Shown in pieces: positions 16,828-24,481 of a stretch of DNA of 49,489 nt. The number at the start of each line of letters is the position of its first letter. Within the stretch, counting starts at the first letter, position 1. The translations under genes were made by a program, and so were the position numbers. This DNA is from Methanosuratincolales archaeon. GTDB lineage: Archaea; Thermoproteota; Methanomethylicia; Methanomethylicales; Methanomethylicaceae. Under the pieces are notes generated by a model. That model ran no database searches and was not told where the DNA came from. It worked only from the letters and a program-made list of their open reading frames with translations. The stretch lies in the NCBI GenBank assembly GCA_014361445.1, contig JACIVQ010000004.1, forward strand, positions 1-49,489, written 5' to 3'.

Positions 16828-18252
16828 ATGGCTCGTTTCCTTGACCTCATGGAACCAATAATGAAATACATCCCAGAGGTTCCAAAGCCTCAGCGGAAAG
16901 TGAGCCTCAAGGAAAAGGTATTCTGGACTGGGCTGGCGCTCGGAATATACTTGGTCATGTGCGAGATCCCGCTTTTTGGCGTACCGATCTACCAGACCGG
17001 CTACGAACAACTCTTTTTCTATCGAATTATATTTGCCTCCAAGAAAGGCTCCCTGATGGATCTCGGGATAGGTCCTATAGTCACTGCCGGTCTCATAATG
17101 CAAATCCTTGCCGGTTCTAAAATATTAAATGTGGATATGACAAAGCCTCGCGACCGAGGGCTATTCACAGGCACCCAGAAGTTCCTTGCGATACTTATGA
17201 CTGCTTTTGAGGGCACAGCATTCCTCATAGGAGGAAATTATGGGAACCCTGACACTTTGATTTCGGTTTTCATTATGCTTCAACTCATATGTGTGGGTAT
17301 TTTGGTTTTACTTCTTGACGAGATGATCCAGAAAGGATGGGGTCTTGGGAGCGGGGTGAGCCTATTCATCCTCGCAGGAGTTTCCCAGCAGGTCATCTGG
17401 CTCAGTTTCTCCCCATTCGGTCCAATCGCGGATGGTAAATCGCTTGGCGCTATAGTCGCCTTCTTCCAGACGATATTCAATGGCGAAAATATCCTCTCCG
17501 CCTTCTCAAGGTACCCGTACCCAGATATGACCGGGTTTATTACCATGATCCTAGTCTTCCTGCTGGTGGTCTACCTTGAAGGCATGAAGATAGAGATACC
17601 TGTGGCCTACGCCAAGTACGGTGGGATGCGTGCTAAGATCCCACTCAAGTTCATGTATGTCTCAAACATACCCATCATCCTCGCCTCGGCACTCTTTGCA
17701 AACTTTTACCTATTTGGTCAGATTCTTTGGCAGAACCTCAATATGGCAAATAACAATCCATGGCTGAATTGGTTTGTGATGTTCAATTCCACATCTACTT
17801 CTCGCGAGCTCTTACCAGGCTGCTTCTTATATTACATCTCTTCCCCAAGGAGTTTAACAAATGTAATTCAAGATCCAATACATGCCATCCTTTACACATT
17901 GATCCTCGTGACATTCTCGGTGATATTCGCTAAAGTTTGGGTCGAGGTCTCAGGCATGAGCGCGAAGGCGCAGGCAGAACAGCTCGTGAAAGCAGGCCTT
18001 CAGATACCTGGTTTCAGAAGGTCTCCGGGCATTATCGAACAGATCCTCCAAAGATACATCCCCTCTCTCACCATAATAAGCGGTATAAGCGTCGGTCTAC
18101 TCGCTGGCATCGCCGACATGCTCGGCGCAATAGGTAGCGGTATAGGTATACTCCTGTCCGTAGGTATTATTTACCAGTACTACCAAATACTTGCAAAGGA
18201 ACAACTCTCAGAGACATATCCTGGTCTCGGGAGATTTCTGGGTCAGGAGTAG
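16828..18252 (+). CDS. secY: Protein translocase subunit SecY
   Basis: A 474-residue archaeal Sec61-alpha/SecY, the membrane channel for protein export and insertion. About ten hydrophobic spans are visible. Characteristic segments are the plug and TM2 region IGPIVTAGLIMQILAGSKI, the loop KYGGMRAKIPLKFMYVSNIP, and VWVEVSGMSAKAQAEQLVKA in cytosolic loop C5, followed by IPGFRRS. It starts 13 bases after L15, so membrane translocation is co-expressed with ribosomal proteins. Confidence 0.97.
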   Translation: MARFLDLMEPIMKYIPEVPKPQRKVSLKEKVFWTGLALGIYLVMCEIPLFGVPIYQTGYEQLFFYRIIFASKKGSLMDLGIGPIVTAGLIMQILAGSKILNVDMTKPRDRGLFTGTQKFLAILMTAFEGTAFLIGGNYGNPDTLISVFIMLQLICVGILVLLLDEMIQKGWGLGSGVSLFILAGVSQQVIWLSFSPFGPIADGKSLGAIVAFFQTIFNGENILSAFSRYPYPDMTGFITMILVFLLVVYLEGMKIEIPVAYAKYGGMRAKIPLKFMYVSNIPIILASALFANFYLFGQILWQNLNMANNNPWLNWFVMFNSTSTSRELLPGCFLYYISSPRSLTNVIQDPIHAILYTLILVTFSVIFAKVWVEVSGMSAKAQAEQLVKAGLQIPGFRRSPGIIEQILQRYIPSLTIISGISVGLLAGIADMLGAIGSGIGILLSVGIIYQYYQILAKEQLSETYPGLGRFLGQE

Positions 18253-18260
18253 GGTTAAAA

Positions 18261-18866
18261 ATGGCAAAGAGAGTTTCTAGAGAGGGAAAGTTAGTAATAG
18301 TTACTGGCATACCTGGTGTCGGTAAGACGACCGTCCTTAATTCCGCAATATCTTACTGCAAAGAAAGCATGATCGATGTGATACATATCAATTACGGGGA
18401 TCTCATGTTTGAAGAGGCTATTGCTAATGGTCTTGTCAAGGATAGGGACGAGATGCGCAGGCTCTCAATCAACCATCAGATTTCTTTGCAGCTCAACGCC
18501 GCCAATAGGATAAGATCAATTTCAGAGAAGAATAATGTTCTGCTGGATACCCACATGTTCATAAGAACCATTGATGGCTATATGCCTGGAATACCGATTT
18601 GGATAGCCGAATCTCTTATGCCTGACACCATAGTCCTCCTAGAGGCCGACCCAGAGTCGATATCTAGACGTCGAAGGAAGGACGCTGGCATCAGAAATAG
18701 GGAGGAGGACTCCCCCCAAAAGATAGAGGAGCACCAACTCATGGGCAGGGCAGGGGCTGCCTCCTTGGCAATCCTCACAGGCTGCACTGTTTTGATAGTG
18801 GAGAACAGAGAGGGAGAACACGAGGCTGCAGGTCGTGCCATAGCCTCACTCTTTAGGAGGCAATAA
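18261..18866 (+). CDS. adkA: Archaeal adenylate kinase
   Basis: A 201-residue AdkA-type kinase (AMP + ATP to 2 ADP), distinct from bacterial Adk. The P-loop GIPGVGKTT is at residues 16-24. The segment LLDTHMFIRTIDGYMPGIP and the lid-like RRRRKDAGIRNRE are typical of the archaeal family. It follows secY by 8 bases, its conserved place in archaeal spc operons. Confidence 0.94.
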   Translation: MAKRVSREGKLVIVTGIPGVGKTTVLNSAISYCKESMIDVIHINYGDLMFEEAIANGLVKDRDEMRRLSINHQISLQLNAANRIRSISEKNNVLLDTHMFIRTIDGYMPGIPIWIAESLMPDTIVLLEADPESISRRRRKDAGIRNREEDSPQKIEEHQLMGRAGAASLAILTGCTVLIVENREGEHEAAGRAIASLFRRQ

Positions 18867-18867
18867 T

Positions 18868-19398
18868 ATGGCCTTGGAATTTCTCTCAGATCTTTATATT
18901 TCACTTGTAGCCTCCCTGTCTGCGCTGTTGGGTCCTGCCAAGGACTTCCCATTCTCTGCACTTACCATCCTCATCATATCCGTTGGGATGGCTTTAATCT
19001 CATCAGCGGTGACCCGTGCAGTGACAGATGTAGAACAAATGAGGCGAAGGATGGTTGAGGTGAGGGAATGGCAGAGCGCATACACAAAGGCTCTGCGCTC
19101 CAAAGATCAGAAGCAGATAGATAAACTTAAGAAAAAGGAGGCTACCATAAAGCGTGCCCAAGCCGAGATGATGCGAGAGCAGTTCAAGCCCCTCATATTC
19201 ACCATGGTCCCCTTCATAATCTTCTTCTACCTGTTTAATGGCGTATTTGGGTACAGCCAGATTACGGTGGCTATTTCCCCGATTGACCTCCCCGTGATCG
19301 GGACCAAATTCACCTTCTGGACATGGTACATTATAACTTCCTTCAGCTTCTCCGCCCTAATCCAGAGGTTGTTCAACCTCCCTTCAGCCTCTGACTGA
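18868..19398 (+). CDS. DUF106/EMC3-TMCO1-like membrane protein insertase
   Basis: A 176-residue membrane protein. It has an N-terminal span (LTILIISVGMALISSAVT), a charged helical hairpin (residues ~55-110, with DKLKKKEATIKRAQAEMM), and two more spans (PLIFTMVPFIIFFYLFNGVF and FWTWYIITSFSFSALI). This topology is that of DUF106 proteins, the archaeal members of the Oxa1/YidC/Get1/EMC3/TMCO1 superfamily of membrane-protein insertases. Its place after secY supports a role in co-translational membrane insertion. Confidence 0.88.
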   Translation: MALEFLSDLYISLVASLSALLGPAKDFPFSALTILIISVGMALISSAVTRAVTDVEQMRRRMVEVREWQSAYTKALRSKDQKQIDKLKKKEATIKRAQAEMMREQFKPLIFTMVPFIIFFYLFNGVFGYSQITVAISPIDLPVIGTKFTFWTWYIITSFSFSALIQRLFNLPSASD

Positions 19399-19431
19399 AA
19401 TCCTTATTTTGTTTTTGAAGACAAATTATGT

Positions 19432-20007
19432 GTGGTGCTCTCTTTGAGGTCTTTGGATAGCCTACTGATCACCATAAGCGGACCTGCTGGGTCCGGTAAA
19501 TCGCACTGCGCCTCAAAATTGGCCGAGTTGTATGGGATACCGTGCCACTCAGTGGGGTCGATCTTCAGGACGATGGCCTCAGAGCGCGGTCTCTCGGTGG
19601 AGGAATTTTCGAGGTTGGCAGAGAGAGACCCCACAATAGACCAGGAACTGGATCGCCGAACCTCAGAGATTGCTAGCAAGGGTGGGCAGATCATAGAAGG
19701 CCGTCTGGTATCATTCTTTTCCAAGTCGTTTCCCAACACCCTTAGGTTTTATCTGATGGCCCCCTTCGAGGAGAGGGTGAAGAGGATCGCCACACGCGAG
19801 GGTATACCTTTTGACGTTGCTGAAGTCCGCACCCGTATGAGAGAGGAGAGCGAGAGGCAAAGGTACAAATCTCTTTACAACATAGACATAGATGACCTTT
19901 CGGTCTATGACTTTGTCATAAACACGTCAAAGTGGGACAAAGAGTCTGTGGTACTCTTACTAAAAGAGATTATCGATCTATACCTTAAAACGTCCAGTAA
20001 AGAATAA
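19432..20007 (+). CDS. cmk: Cytidylate kinase (CMP/dCMP kinase)
   Basis: A ~190-residue archaeal Cmk that phosphorylates CMP and dCMP. The P-loop ISGPAGSGKS is at residues 15-24. GIPCHSVGSIFRTMASERG and the lid RTRMREESERQRYKSLYNID match the family, and VYDFVINTS is the C-terminal signature. The start is uncertain (GTG 19432, GTG 19435 or TTG 19444). In many archaea L34e and L14e genes flank cmk; neither is present here. Confidence 0.93.
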   Translation: MVLSLRSLDSLLITISGPAGSGKSHCASKLAELYGIPCHSVGSIFRTMASERGLSVEEFSRLAERDPTIDQELDRRTSEIASKGGQIIEGRLVSFFSKSFPNTLRFYLMAPFEERVKRIATREGIPFDVAEVRTRMREESERQRYKSLYNIDIDDLSVYDFVINTSKWDKESVVLLLKEIIDLYLKTSSKE

Positions 20008-20034
20008 GGGTCTCAACACTCAATATTTGTAATA

Positions 20035-20043
20035 ATTAAATAC
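20035..20043 (+). promoter_or_regulatory. TATA box of cbf5
   Basis: ATTAAATAC ends only about 12 bases before the ATG at 20055. Transcription should therefore begin inside or after that ATG, near 20064-20070, where an in-frame TTG at 20067 could start a leaderless message. Confidence 0.45.
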
Positions 20044-20054
20044 TACTAAGGTGC

Positions 20055-21032
20055 ATGGTGTTATTTTTGGAAAACTCAAACACACTCATTAAAGGGGAAG
20101 AACTCACAGATCCAAGGTACGGATGGGTACCAAGATCCCGTCCTCTCAAAGAATATTTGGAGACAGGTGTGATAAACCTCGACAAGCCGCCAGGTCCTAG
20201 TAGTCATGAGGTCGTCGCTTGGGTCAAGCGCCTCCTCTCAATTTCAAGGGCTGGGCACGGGGGCACGCTGGACCCAAAGGTGACGGGCGTCCTACCGATA
20301 ACACTAGGTAGATCTACTAGGATAATCTCGTTCATTATGAAGTCTGGTAAAGAGTACATCACCCTAATGGAGCTTCATGGGGATGTCGACGATGATCGAC
20401 TTCACCAGGTTGTTAAGGAATTTGTAGGACCCATATATCAGCTTCCCCCCGTCAGGTCCTCGGTAAAGAGAGCCCTCAGGGTCCGAACAATAAACTCCAT
20501 AAAAATACTTGAAAGGGAAGGGAAGTTTGTTTTGATGAGGGTCGATTGCGAGGCTGGCACTTACATTAGAAAACTCTGCCATGACATCGGCGAAGTCTTA
20601 GGATGCGGGGCCCACATGAGGGAGTTGAGGCGGACTCGGGCAGGTCCATTTAAAGAAGATAGTGGATGTGTAACCCTTCATTCGCTCCTTGACGCCATAA
20701 CTCTATGGAAGGATTCTGGCGATGAGTCCCTTCTCCGCCGCGCGGTTACACCAATAGAAGATGCATTAATAGGCATGCCAAAGGTTTATGTTAGGGACTC
20801 CGCCGTGGACGCCCTCTGCCATGGGGCTGATCTCGCCTCTCCAGGCGTGTTGAAATTAGACAAAAACATAAGAAAAGGGGGCACGGTATGTATTATGACC
20901 TTGAAGGGAGAGCTCGTCGCATTGGGTGTTGCTGAAATGTCCAGCGAGGAGATCTTAAAATCTGACCATGGGATTGTTGTGAAAACTAGGAGAGTTGTAA
21001 TGGAGCCTGGCACCTACCCGAAGAGGTGGTGA
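20055..21032 (+). CDS. cbf5: tRNA/rRNA pseudouridine synthase Cbf5 (dyskerin homologue)
   Basis: A protein of up to 325 residues, the catalytic subunit of H/ACA ribonucleoproteins; it also makes Psi55 in archaeal tRNA. Motif GHGGTLDPKVTGVLP carries the catalytic Asp at 73. The thumb and binding segments YQLPPVRSSVKRALRVR and CEAGTYIRKLCHDIGEVLG follow, and the C-terminal PUA domain spans about 245-325. The gene is continuous; crenarchaeal cbf5 often has an intron, but I see none here. TATA spacing suggests the true start may be TTG 20067, twelve bases inside the long ORF. Confidence 0.96.
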   Translation: MVLFLENSNTLIKGEELTDPRYGWVPRSRPLKEYLETGVINLDKPPGPSSHEVVAWVKRLLSISRAGHGGTLDPKVTGVLPITLGRSTRIISFIMKSGKEYITLMELHGDVDDDRLHQVVKEFVGPIYQLPPVRSSVKRALRVRTINSIKILEREGKFVLMRVDCEAGTYIRKLCHDIGEVLGCGAHMRELRRTRAGPFKEDSGCVTLHSLLDAITLWKDSGDESLLRRAVTPIEDALIGMPKVYVRDSAVDALCHGADLASPGVLKLDKNIRKGGTVCIMTLKGELVALGVAEMSSEEILKSDHGIVVKTRRVVMEPGTYPKRW

Positions 21033-21037
21033 TCTCG

Positions 21038-21670
21038 ATGTATAAGAATGAGCCTCTCTCCTCCCATTACTTCACTAAGCCAAAGACCAAAAAACCAAGA
21101 AAATACAATATACGCTTCGACTTCAAAGGTCACACGATCTCCTTGGTGAGTGGCAGCGGGGTATTCTCAAAGGATCACGTTGATCTGGGTACTCTCGTCC
21201 TCCTCGAAAGTGTTTCATTACCTGACGAGGGCGAAGTTCTTGACATGGGATGCGGTTACGGAGCTCTGGGCATTGCCATCGCAAAATCACGACCAAAGCT
21301 CAAAGTGACAATGGTGGACATAAACCCTTTAGCCGTGAAACTAGCCCGCGAAAATATAGAAATAAACCAGATATCCAACGCAACGGTACTCCGAAGCGAC
21401 CTTTACTCTCAATTGGAGGGTAAAAAATTCGACATTATATTCTCAAATCCTCCTTTAGCAGCAGGCTATAAGACCATATTCCCCATGATTGAAGGCGCAA
21501 AAGCTTTCCTCAAAGAGGGCGGCTCCCTAGTCCTTGTCCTAAGAAAGGGAACCAATGCCATCCCCAAGAAGATGAGGGAGGTATTTGATAATGTGGCACT
21601 CATATCTAGGAAGAGCGGCTATAAAGTGTTCTTGTCTATTAAAACAACAAATCAACCAAAAAGCCCTTAA
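21038..21670 (+). CDS. Class I SAM methyltransferase, RsmC/MTS type
   Basis: A ~210-residue methyltransferase with SAM motif I DMGCGYGALG at residues 69-78, acidic motif II MVDINPLAV, and the catalytic-type SNPPL at 135-139. SNPPL is typical of N6-adenine or N2-guanine methylation of RNA. It resembles the MJ0882/RsmC-like 'small methyltransferase' family. ATG 21038 follows GGTGGTG by a good spacing; GTG 21026 overlaps the cbf5 stop. Adjacency to cbf5 and the tRNA-Ser gene suggests RNA modification, but the target is unknown. Confidence 0.88.
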   Translation: MYKNEPLSSHYFTKPKTKKPRKYNIRFDFKGHTISLVSGSGVFSKDHVDLGTLVLLESVSLPDEGEVLDMGCGYGALGIAIAKSRPKLKVTMVDINPLAVKLARENIEINQISNATVLRSDLYSQLEGKKFDIIFSNPPLAAGYKTIFPMIEGAKAFLKEGGSLVLVLRKGTNAIPKKMREVFDNVALISRKSGYKVFLSIKTTNQPKSP

Positions 21671-21760
21671 CACCCCAAACCAGCAAAACTTATGAGTAAC
21701 ATTCTAGTCACATAAACTCGACCCGACAAGGCCGAGGTCTCCTAGTCTGGTAGGGAGCAG

Positions 21761-21777
21761 ACGTATGATCGGCTCAA
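21761..21777 (+). other. tRNA intron 1, 17 bases, position 29/30
   Basis: A bulge-helix-bulge is visible. Central helix GAGC (21755-21758) pairs with GCTC (21772-21775). The bulges are AGA (21759-21761) and AAG (21776-21778). The outer helix is AGG (21752-21754) with CCT (21779-21781), and the inner helix is CG/CG. Cutting after the second base of each bulge joins CAG to GC and gives a perfect anticodon stem. Position 29/30 is a known non-canonical archaeal site. Confidence 0.88.
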
Positions 21778-21785
21778 GCCTGGAG

Positions 21786-21798
21786 AGGATGCCTAGTC
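21786..21798 (+). other. tRNA intron 2, 13 bases, canonical position 37/38
   Basis: Central helix CTGG (21780-21783) pairs with CTAG (21793-21796), including one G-U. The bulges are AGA (21784-21786) and TCA (21797-21799), the anticodon stem is the outer helix, and one G-C pair closes a tetraloop inside. Splicing yields loop CTGGAGA. The central helix uses bases that intron 1's outer helix also needs. Confidence 0.88.
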
Positions 21799-21867
21799 AG
21801 CCTGTGACTCGCAAGGGTCTCGGGGGTTCAAATCCCCCCCTCGGCGCCATTATTATGCCTATGAAAT

Positions 21868-21923
21868 ATGACAAAAATTGACTTACGCAAAAATCTTGTC
21901 ATTGCTCATCAGGGCTTTTTTTT
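21868..21923 (+). terminator. Inverted repeat and T8 run after the tRNA
   Basis: ATGACAA at 21868-21874 and TTGTCAT at 21896-21902 can pair. AGGGC plus eight T residues at 21916-21923 follows. This fits termination of the tRNA-containing transcript before the V4R gene. Confidence 0.45.
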
Positions 21924-21986
21924 CAAAAATGGGATGGCTGAAAATAAAACCAAAAGTACAGAGCTTTCGTTTAAACGTAAAAATGG

Positions 21987-21996
21987 ATTTAAATAG
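21987..21996 (+). promoter_or_regulatory. TATA box of the V4R gene
   Basis: ATTTAAATAG lies 22-31 bases before the ATG at 22018, giving a leaderless or nearly leaderless message. Confidence 0.55.
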
Positions 21997-22017
21997 GGTA
22001 CTTTACATAGTCTAACC

Positions 22018-22812
22018 ATGTACTATACTTTTGACATTGGACGTTTTCTCATTCGCCTAGGCAGAACCCTTTTTGGATTTTTTGGGAGAATGAAATCAGA
22101 TGTTTCTTCCCTTCAGATTTTATTTTCATTACTGAAGGATCACAATGTAATGGTGGACCAAATTCTCTCTTACTCTGCAGAAGACTGTGAGGATGAGCTA
22201 ACAATCTTGGCATTTTTGGACCTGACTGACGCAAACATCGACATGGAAAAGCTTATAGAAGAGATAGACAAAACCAAGATCTTCAAAGTTTTTGAGGTAA
22301 TTAAACCTGTAAGCGAGGGTTTTATAATAGATACATTATCCGCTCCGATAGTGGCTGGCAAGAACAGGGTGATCATCTTTAGGGATCTTGGTTATCGCCA
22401 ACTCCTGATTGAGATCCGCAAGCTATTTGGCACAGGGGGTGAAGCCCTGCTGTACCATGTGGGGTTTAATATGGGCTTGGGTTTTGCTAAACTCCACAGA
22501 GAAGTTGCGGATAAAATTGGCATTAACGACCCTGCCATGATTTATCAAAAAGTAAGTTGCAGGGCGTTCCAGTGGGCAGGTTTTGGCCGTAAGGAGGTAA
22601 TAGAGTTCTCTCCAAAACAAGCCATCATTCACGTGTATGACTCATTTGAATGCGAAATTGGGTGCCCCTCAGTGCGCCCCTACAGCCAACTAATTCGCGG
22701 TTTGATATCTGGGACCTTGGCAGAGCTCTTCAACAGTGCTTTCAACGTTACAGAAGACCTTTGTATTGCGAAGGGTGATCCATTTTGCCGGTTCAAAGTC
22801 ATTAGAAGATAA
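22018..22812 (+). CDS. V4R-domain protein (small-molecule-binding regulator?)
   Basis: A 264-residue protein. The C-terminal ~150 residues form a V4R (4-vinyl reductase-like) domain: AFQWAGFGRKEVIEF, VYDSFECEIGCPSVRPYSQ, then the hallmark end ISGTLAELFNSAFNVTEDLC and CIAKGDPFCRFKV. Its cysteines are those that bind metal or ligand in the family. The N-terminal ~100 residues look like an archaeal ACT-like or ligand domain and are not diagnostic. V4R domains bind small hydrophobic molecules and occur in regulators and in tetrapyrrole or thiol biochemistry. Nothing in the ribosomal surroundings explains its role. It has its own promoter. Confidence 0.82.
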   Translation: MYYTFDIGRFLIRLGRTLFGFFGRMKSDVSSLQILFSLLKDHNVMVDQILSYSAEDCEDELTILAFLDLTDANIDMEKLIEEIDKTKIFKVFEVIKPVSEGFIIDTLSAPIVAGKNRVIIFRDLGYRQLLIEIRKLFGTGGEALLYHVGFNMGLGFAKLHREVADKIGINDPAMIYQKVSCRAFQWAGFGRKEVIEFSPKQAIIHVYDSFECEIGCPSVRPYSQLIRGLISGTLAELFNSAFNVTEDLCIAKGDPFCRFKVIRR

Positions 22813-22980
22813 TCATAAAAAAGATTCTTGATTAACGAATAGGAAATTTGCTTTCTACACAACAAAATTCGTACCATTCCCGATTTTCCCAAACACTAAG
22901 AAAATTAATGCTGCGAAACCTGAGTATCCCTTTTTGCCCCTCACTAGCAGCATTGCCTGTTGTCCAATCAAAAGAAATTC
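22813..22980. other. Intergenic region with an 8-bp inverted repeat
   Basis: No gene. AATGCTGC at 22907-22914 and GCAGCATT at 22947-22954 are perfect inverted repeats around a 32-base, C/T-rich spacer. The hairpin lies about 25 bases before the S13 TATA box and might be a regulatory or small-RNA element. Confidence 0.35.
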
Positions 22981-22988
22981 TTAAATAC
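22981..22988 (+). promoter_or_regulatory. TATA box of rps13
   Basis: TTAAATAC lies 43-50 bases before the TTG start of S13 and drives the alpha-type operon. Confidence 0.6.
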
Positions 22989-23030
22989 TTTTATTTTGTT
23001 CTTAATTTGCCTTAAAGTAGGAGATGTATC

Positions 23031-23501
23031 TTGAGCTCATCATACAGACATATCATCAGGATAATTGATACAGATCTGAAAGGGGAAGATAAAGTAGGGT
23101 ACGCCTTAGCTCGAATAAGGGGAATTGGGATCAACACTTCATACGCTATACTCAGAAGTTGTAATGTAGATCCTGAAACACGTGTTGGGCAACTTCAAGA
23201 CAGCGATATAAAGCGCATTGAGGAGGCTCTATCCACGATACCTGCCAGGTTCCCTCCTTACATGCTCAACCGGAGGAACGATCCATTCACAGGGAAGAAT
23301 CTACACTTGATGGGCTCAGATCTAGTTATTGGAATGAAGATGGATATCGATCACATGAAAAAGATCAAGTGTTGGAAGGGGATACGCCACTCTTTGGGCC
23401 TCAAGGTCCGTGGGCAGTGCACTAGGACCACTGGAAGGTTCGGCACTGCGGTCGGTGTCGTAAGAAAGGCTACACAACAACAGCAGCAAAAGAAGGAGTA
23501 G
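23031..23501 (+). CDS. rps13: Small ribosomal subunit protein S13
   Basis: A 156-residue archaeal S13. It has HIIRIIDTDLKGEDKVGYAL, ARIRGIGINTSYAILRS and the C-terminal GLKVRGQCTRTTGRFGTAVG that contacts the P-site tRNA. It ends in a poly-Gln/Lys tail. The TTG start follows AGGAGATG. It is the first gene of the S13-S4-S11-Rpo3 cluster. Confidence 0.96.
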   Translation: MSSSYRHIIRIIDTDLKGEDKVGYALARIRGIGINTSYAILRSCNVDPETRVGQLQDSDIKRIEEALSTIPARFPPYMLNRRNDPFTGKNLHLMGSDLVIGMKMDIDHMKKIKCWKGIRHSLGLKVRGQCTRTTGRFGTAVGVVRKATQQQQQKKE

Positions 23502-23513
23502 TGAGGTGTGAAT

Positions 23514-24017
23514 ATGGGCGATCCAAAGAAGAGCAGAAGGCGTTGGGAAGGACCACGGCACCCGTGGAAGAAAGAGAATCTCGAAAAAGAGATCGCTCTA
23601 GTTGGCAAATATGGTCTCAGGAACAAGAAAGAGCTCTGGGTTGCAAATTCGCTATTGAGAGCCTACAGAAAACAAGCAACATCAATACTCGGTCTTGAGG
23701 AGAGCGAGCGAGCAAAAAAAGAGAGGGAGCTCATTAAAAAACTCTCACGCTTGGGTCTTTTGGACGAGAATGCCGTTCTGGACGATGTTCTCGGTCTTAG
23801 CGTCGAGGACATTCTGGAGAGGCGTCTTCAGACGATGCTTGTAAAACTCAACCTTGCTAAGACGCCATACCAGGCTAGGCAACTCATAGTCCATGGTCAT
23901 GTTTATATTGGCGACAGACGGGTATCCGCCCCTGGCTACTTAGTGACCAAGGAAGAAGAGTCGATGATCAAGTGCGAGGCGGTCGTACCCGTCGAAACAC
24001 AAGTCAAAAAGGTGTAA
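23514..24017 (+). CDS. rps4: Small ribosomal subunit protein S4
   Basis: An archaeal S4 of about 167 residues. GDPKKSRRRWEGPRHPWKKE is the archaeal N-terminus. The S4 RNA-binding domain is RRLQTMLVKLNLAKTPYQAR and LIVHGHVYIGDRRVSAPGYL. ATG 23514 follows GAGGTG; GTG 23508 is an alternative. Confidence 0.96.
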   Translation: MGDPKKSRRRWEGPRHPWKKENLEKEIALVGKYGLRNKKELWVANSLLRAYRKQATSILGLEESERAKKERELIKKLSRLGLLDENAVLDDVLGLSVEDILERRLQTMLVKLNLAKTPYQARQLIVHGHVYIGDRRVSAPGYLVTKEEESMIKCEAVVPVETQVKKV

Positions 24018-24023
24018 TAGGCT

Positions 24024-24425
24024 ATGTCTAAAGCAGATAAAGGAATAAAATGGGGCGTTGCAAACATCTACAGTTCTTACAATAACACCATAGTGCACAT
24101 CACGGACCTCACCGGTGCTGAGACGATAGCGTTTCAGTCGGGTGGAAGGATCGTGAAATCAGACCGAGAAAAGCCATCGCCATATGCTGCCATGGTGGCT
24201 GCAACGAGGGCCGCCCAAGCTGCCCTAGAGAAGGGCATCACTGGTATCCACATAAAAGTCAGGGCACCAGGAGGGCACAAAAGCAAAACTCCCGGACCGG
24301 GTGCCCAGGCTGCCATTAGGGCGCTGGCAAGGGCTGGAATGATGATCGGAAGAATAGAAGATGTCACACCAATCCCCCACGACACGACCAGAAGGCCTGG
24401 AGGCAGGAGGGGGAGAAGGGTCTAA
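24024..24425 (+). CDS. rps11: Small ribosomal subunit protein S11
   Basis: A 133-residue S11, a platform protein. [28 protein letters not shown]-like [20 protein letters not shown], and the C-terminal [20 protein letters not shown] are diagnostic. It is 6 bases after S4. Confidence 0.97.
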   Translation: MSKADKGIKWGVANIYSSYNNTIVHITDLTGAETIAFQSGGRIVKSDREKPSPYAAMVAATRAAQAALEKGITGIHIKVRAPGGHKSKTPGPGAQAAIRALARAGMMIGRIEDVTPIPHDTTRRPGGRRGRRV

Positions 24426-24434
24426 CCATTAAAG

Positions 24435-24443
24435 CTTAAATAC
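24435..24443 (+). promoter_or_regulatory. TATA box of rpo3
   Basis: CTTAAATAC lies 39-47 bases before ATG 24482 but only 9 bases before an earlier in-frame ATG at 24452. This favours the downstream start. Confidence 0.5.
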
Positions 24444-24481
24444 CCTTCTTCATGTTTCAAAAACAACCTATGGGGATCAAT

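Larger units (their letters stand above)
21731..21849 (+). tRNA. tRNA-Ser(GGA), interrupted by two introns
   Basis: Acceptor GCCGAGG (21731-21737) pairs perfectly with CCTCGGC (21839-21845), followed by discriminator G and encoded CCA (21847-21849). The D stem is TCCT/GGGA, with the AGTCTGGTA loop between. The T arm is GGGGG-TTCAAAT-CCCCC. A long variable arm, GACTC-GCAA-GGGTC (21806-21819), makes it class II, and G73 with anticodon GGA (21782-21784) makes it Ser. The anticodon stem CAGGC/GCCTG forms only after removing 21761-21777. The 7-base loop CTGGAGA forms only after removing 21786-21798. The mature length would be 89 bases. Confidence 0.93.

Noticed and set aside
21731-21849. Single-intron tRNA with anticodon stem CAAGC/GCCTG or CAGAC/GCCTG
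   Set aside because: Each leaves an A-C mismatch and an extra or odd loop. The two-intron reading gives a perfect stem, a GGA anticodon and two clean BHB motifs.
24452-24481. Start of Rpo3 at the first ATG
   Set aside because: The TATA box ends 9 bases upstream, and the ten extra residues do not resemble the family N-terminus.
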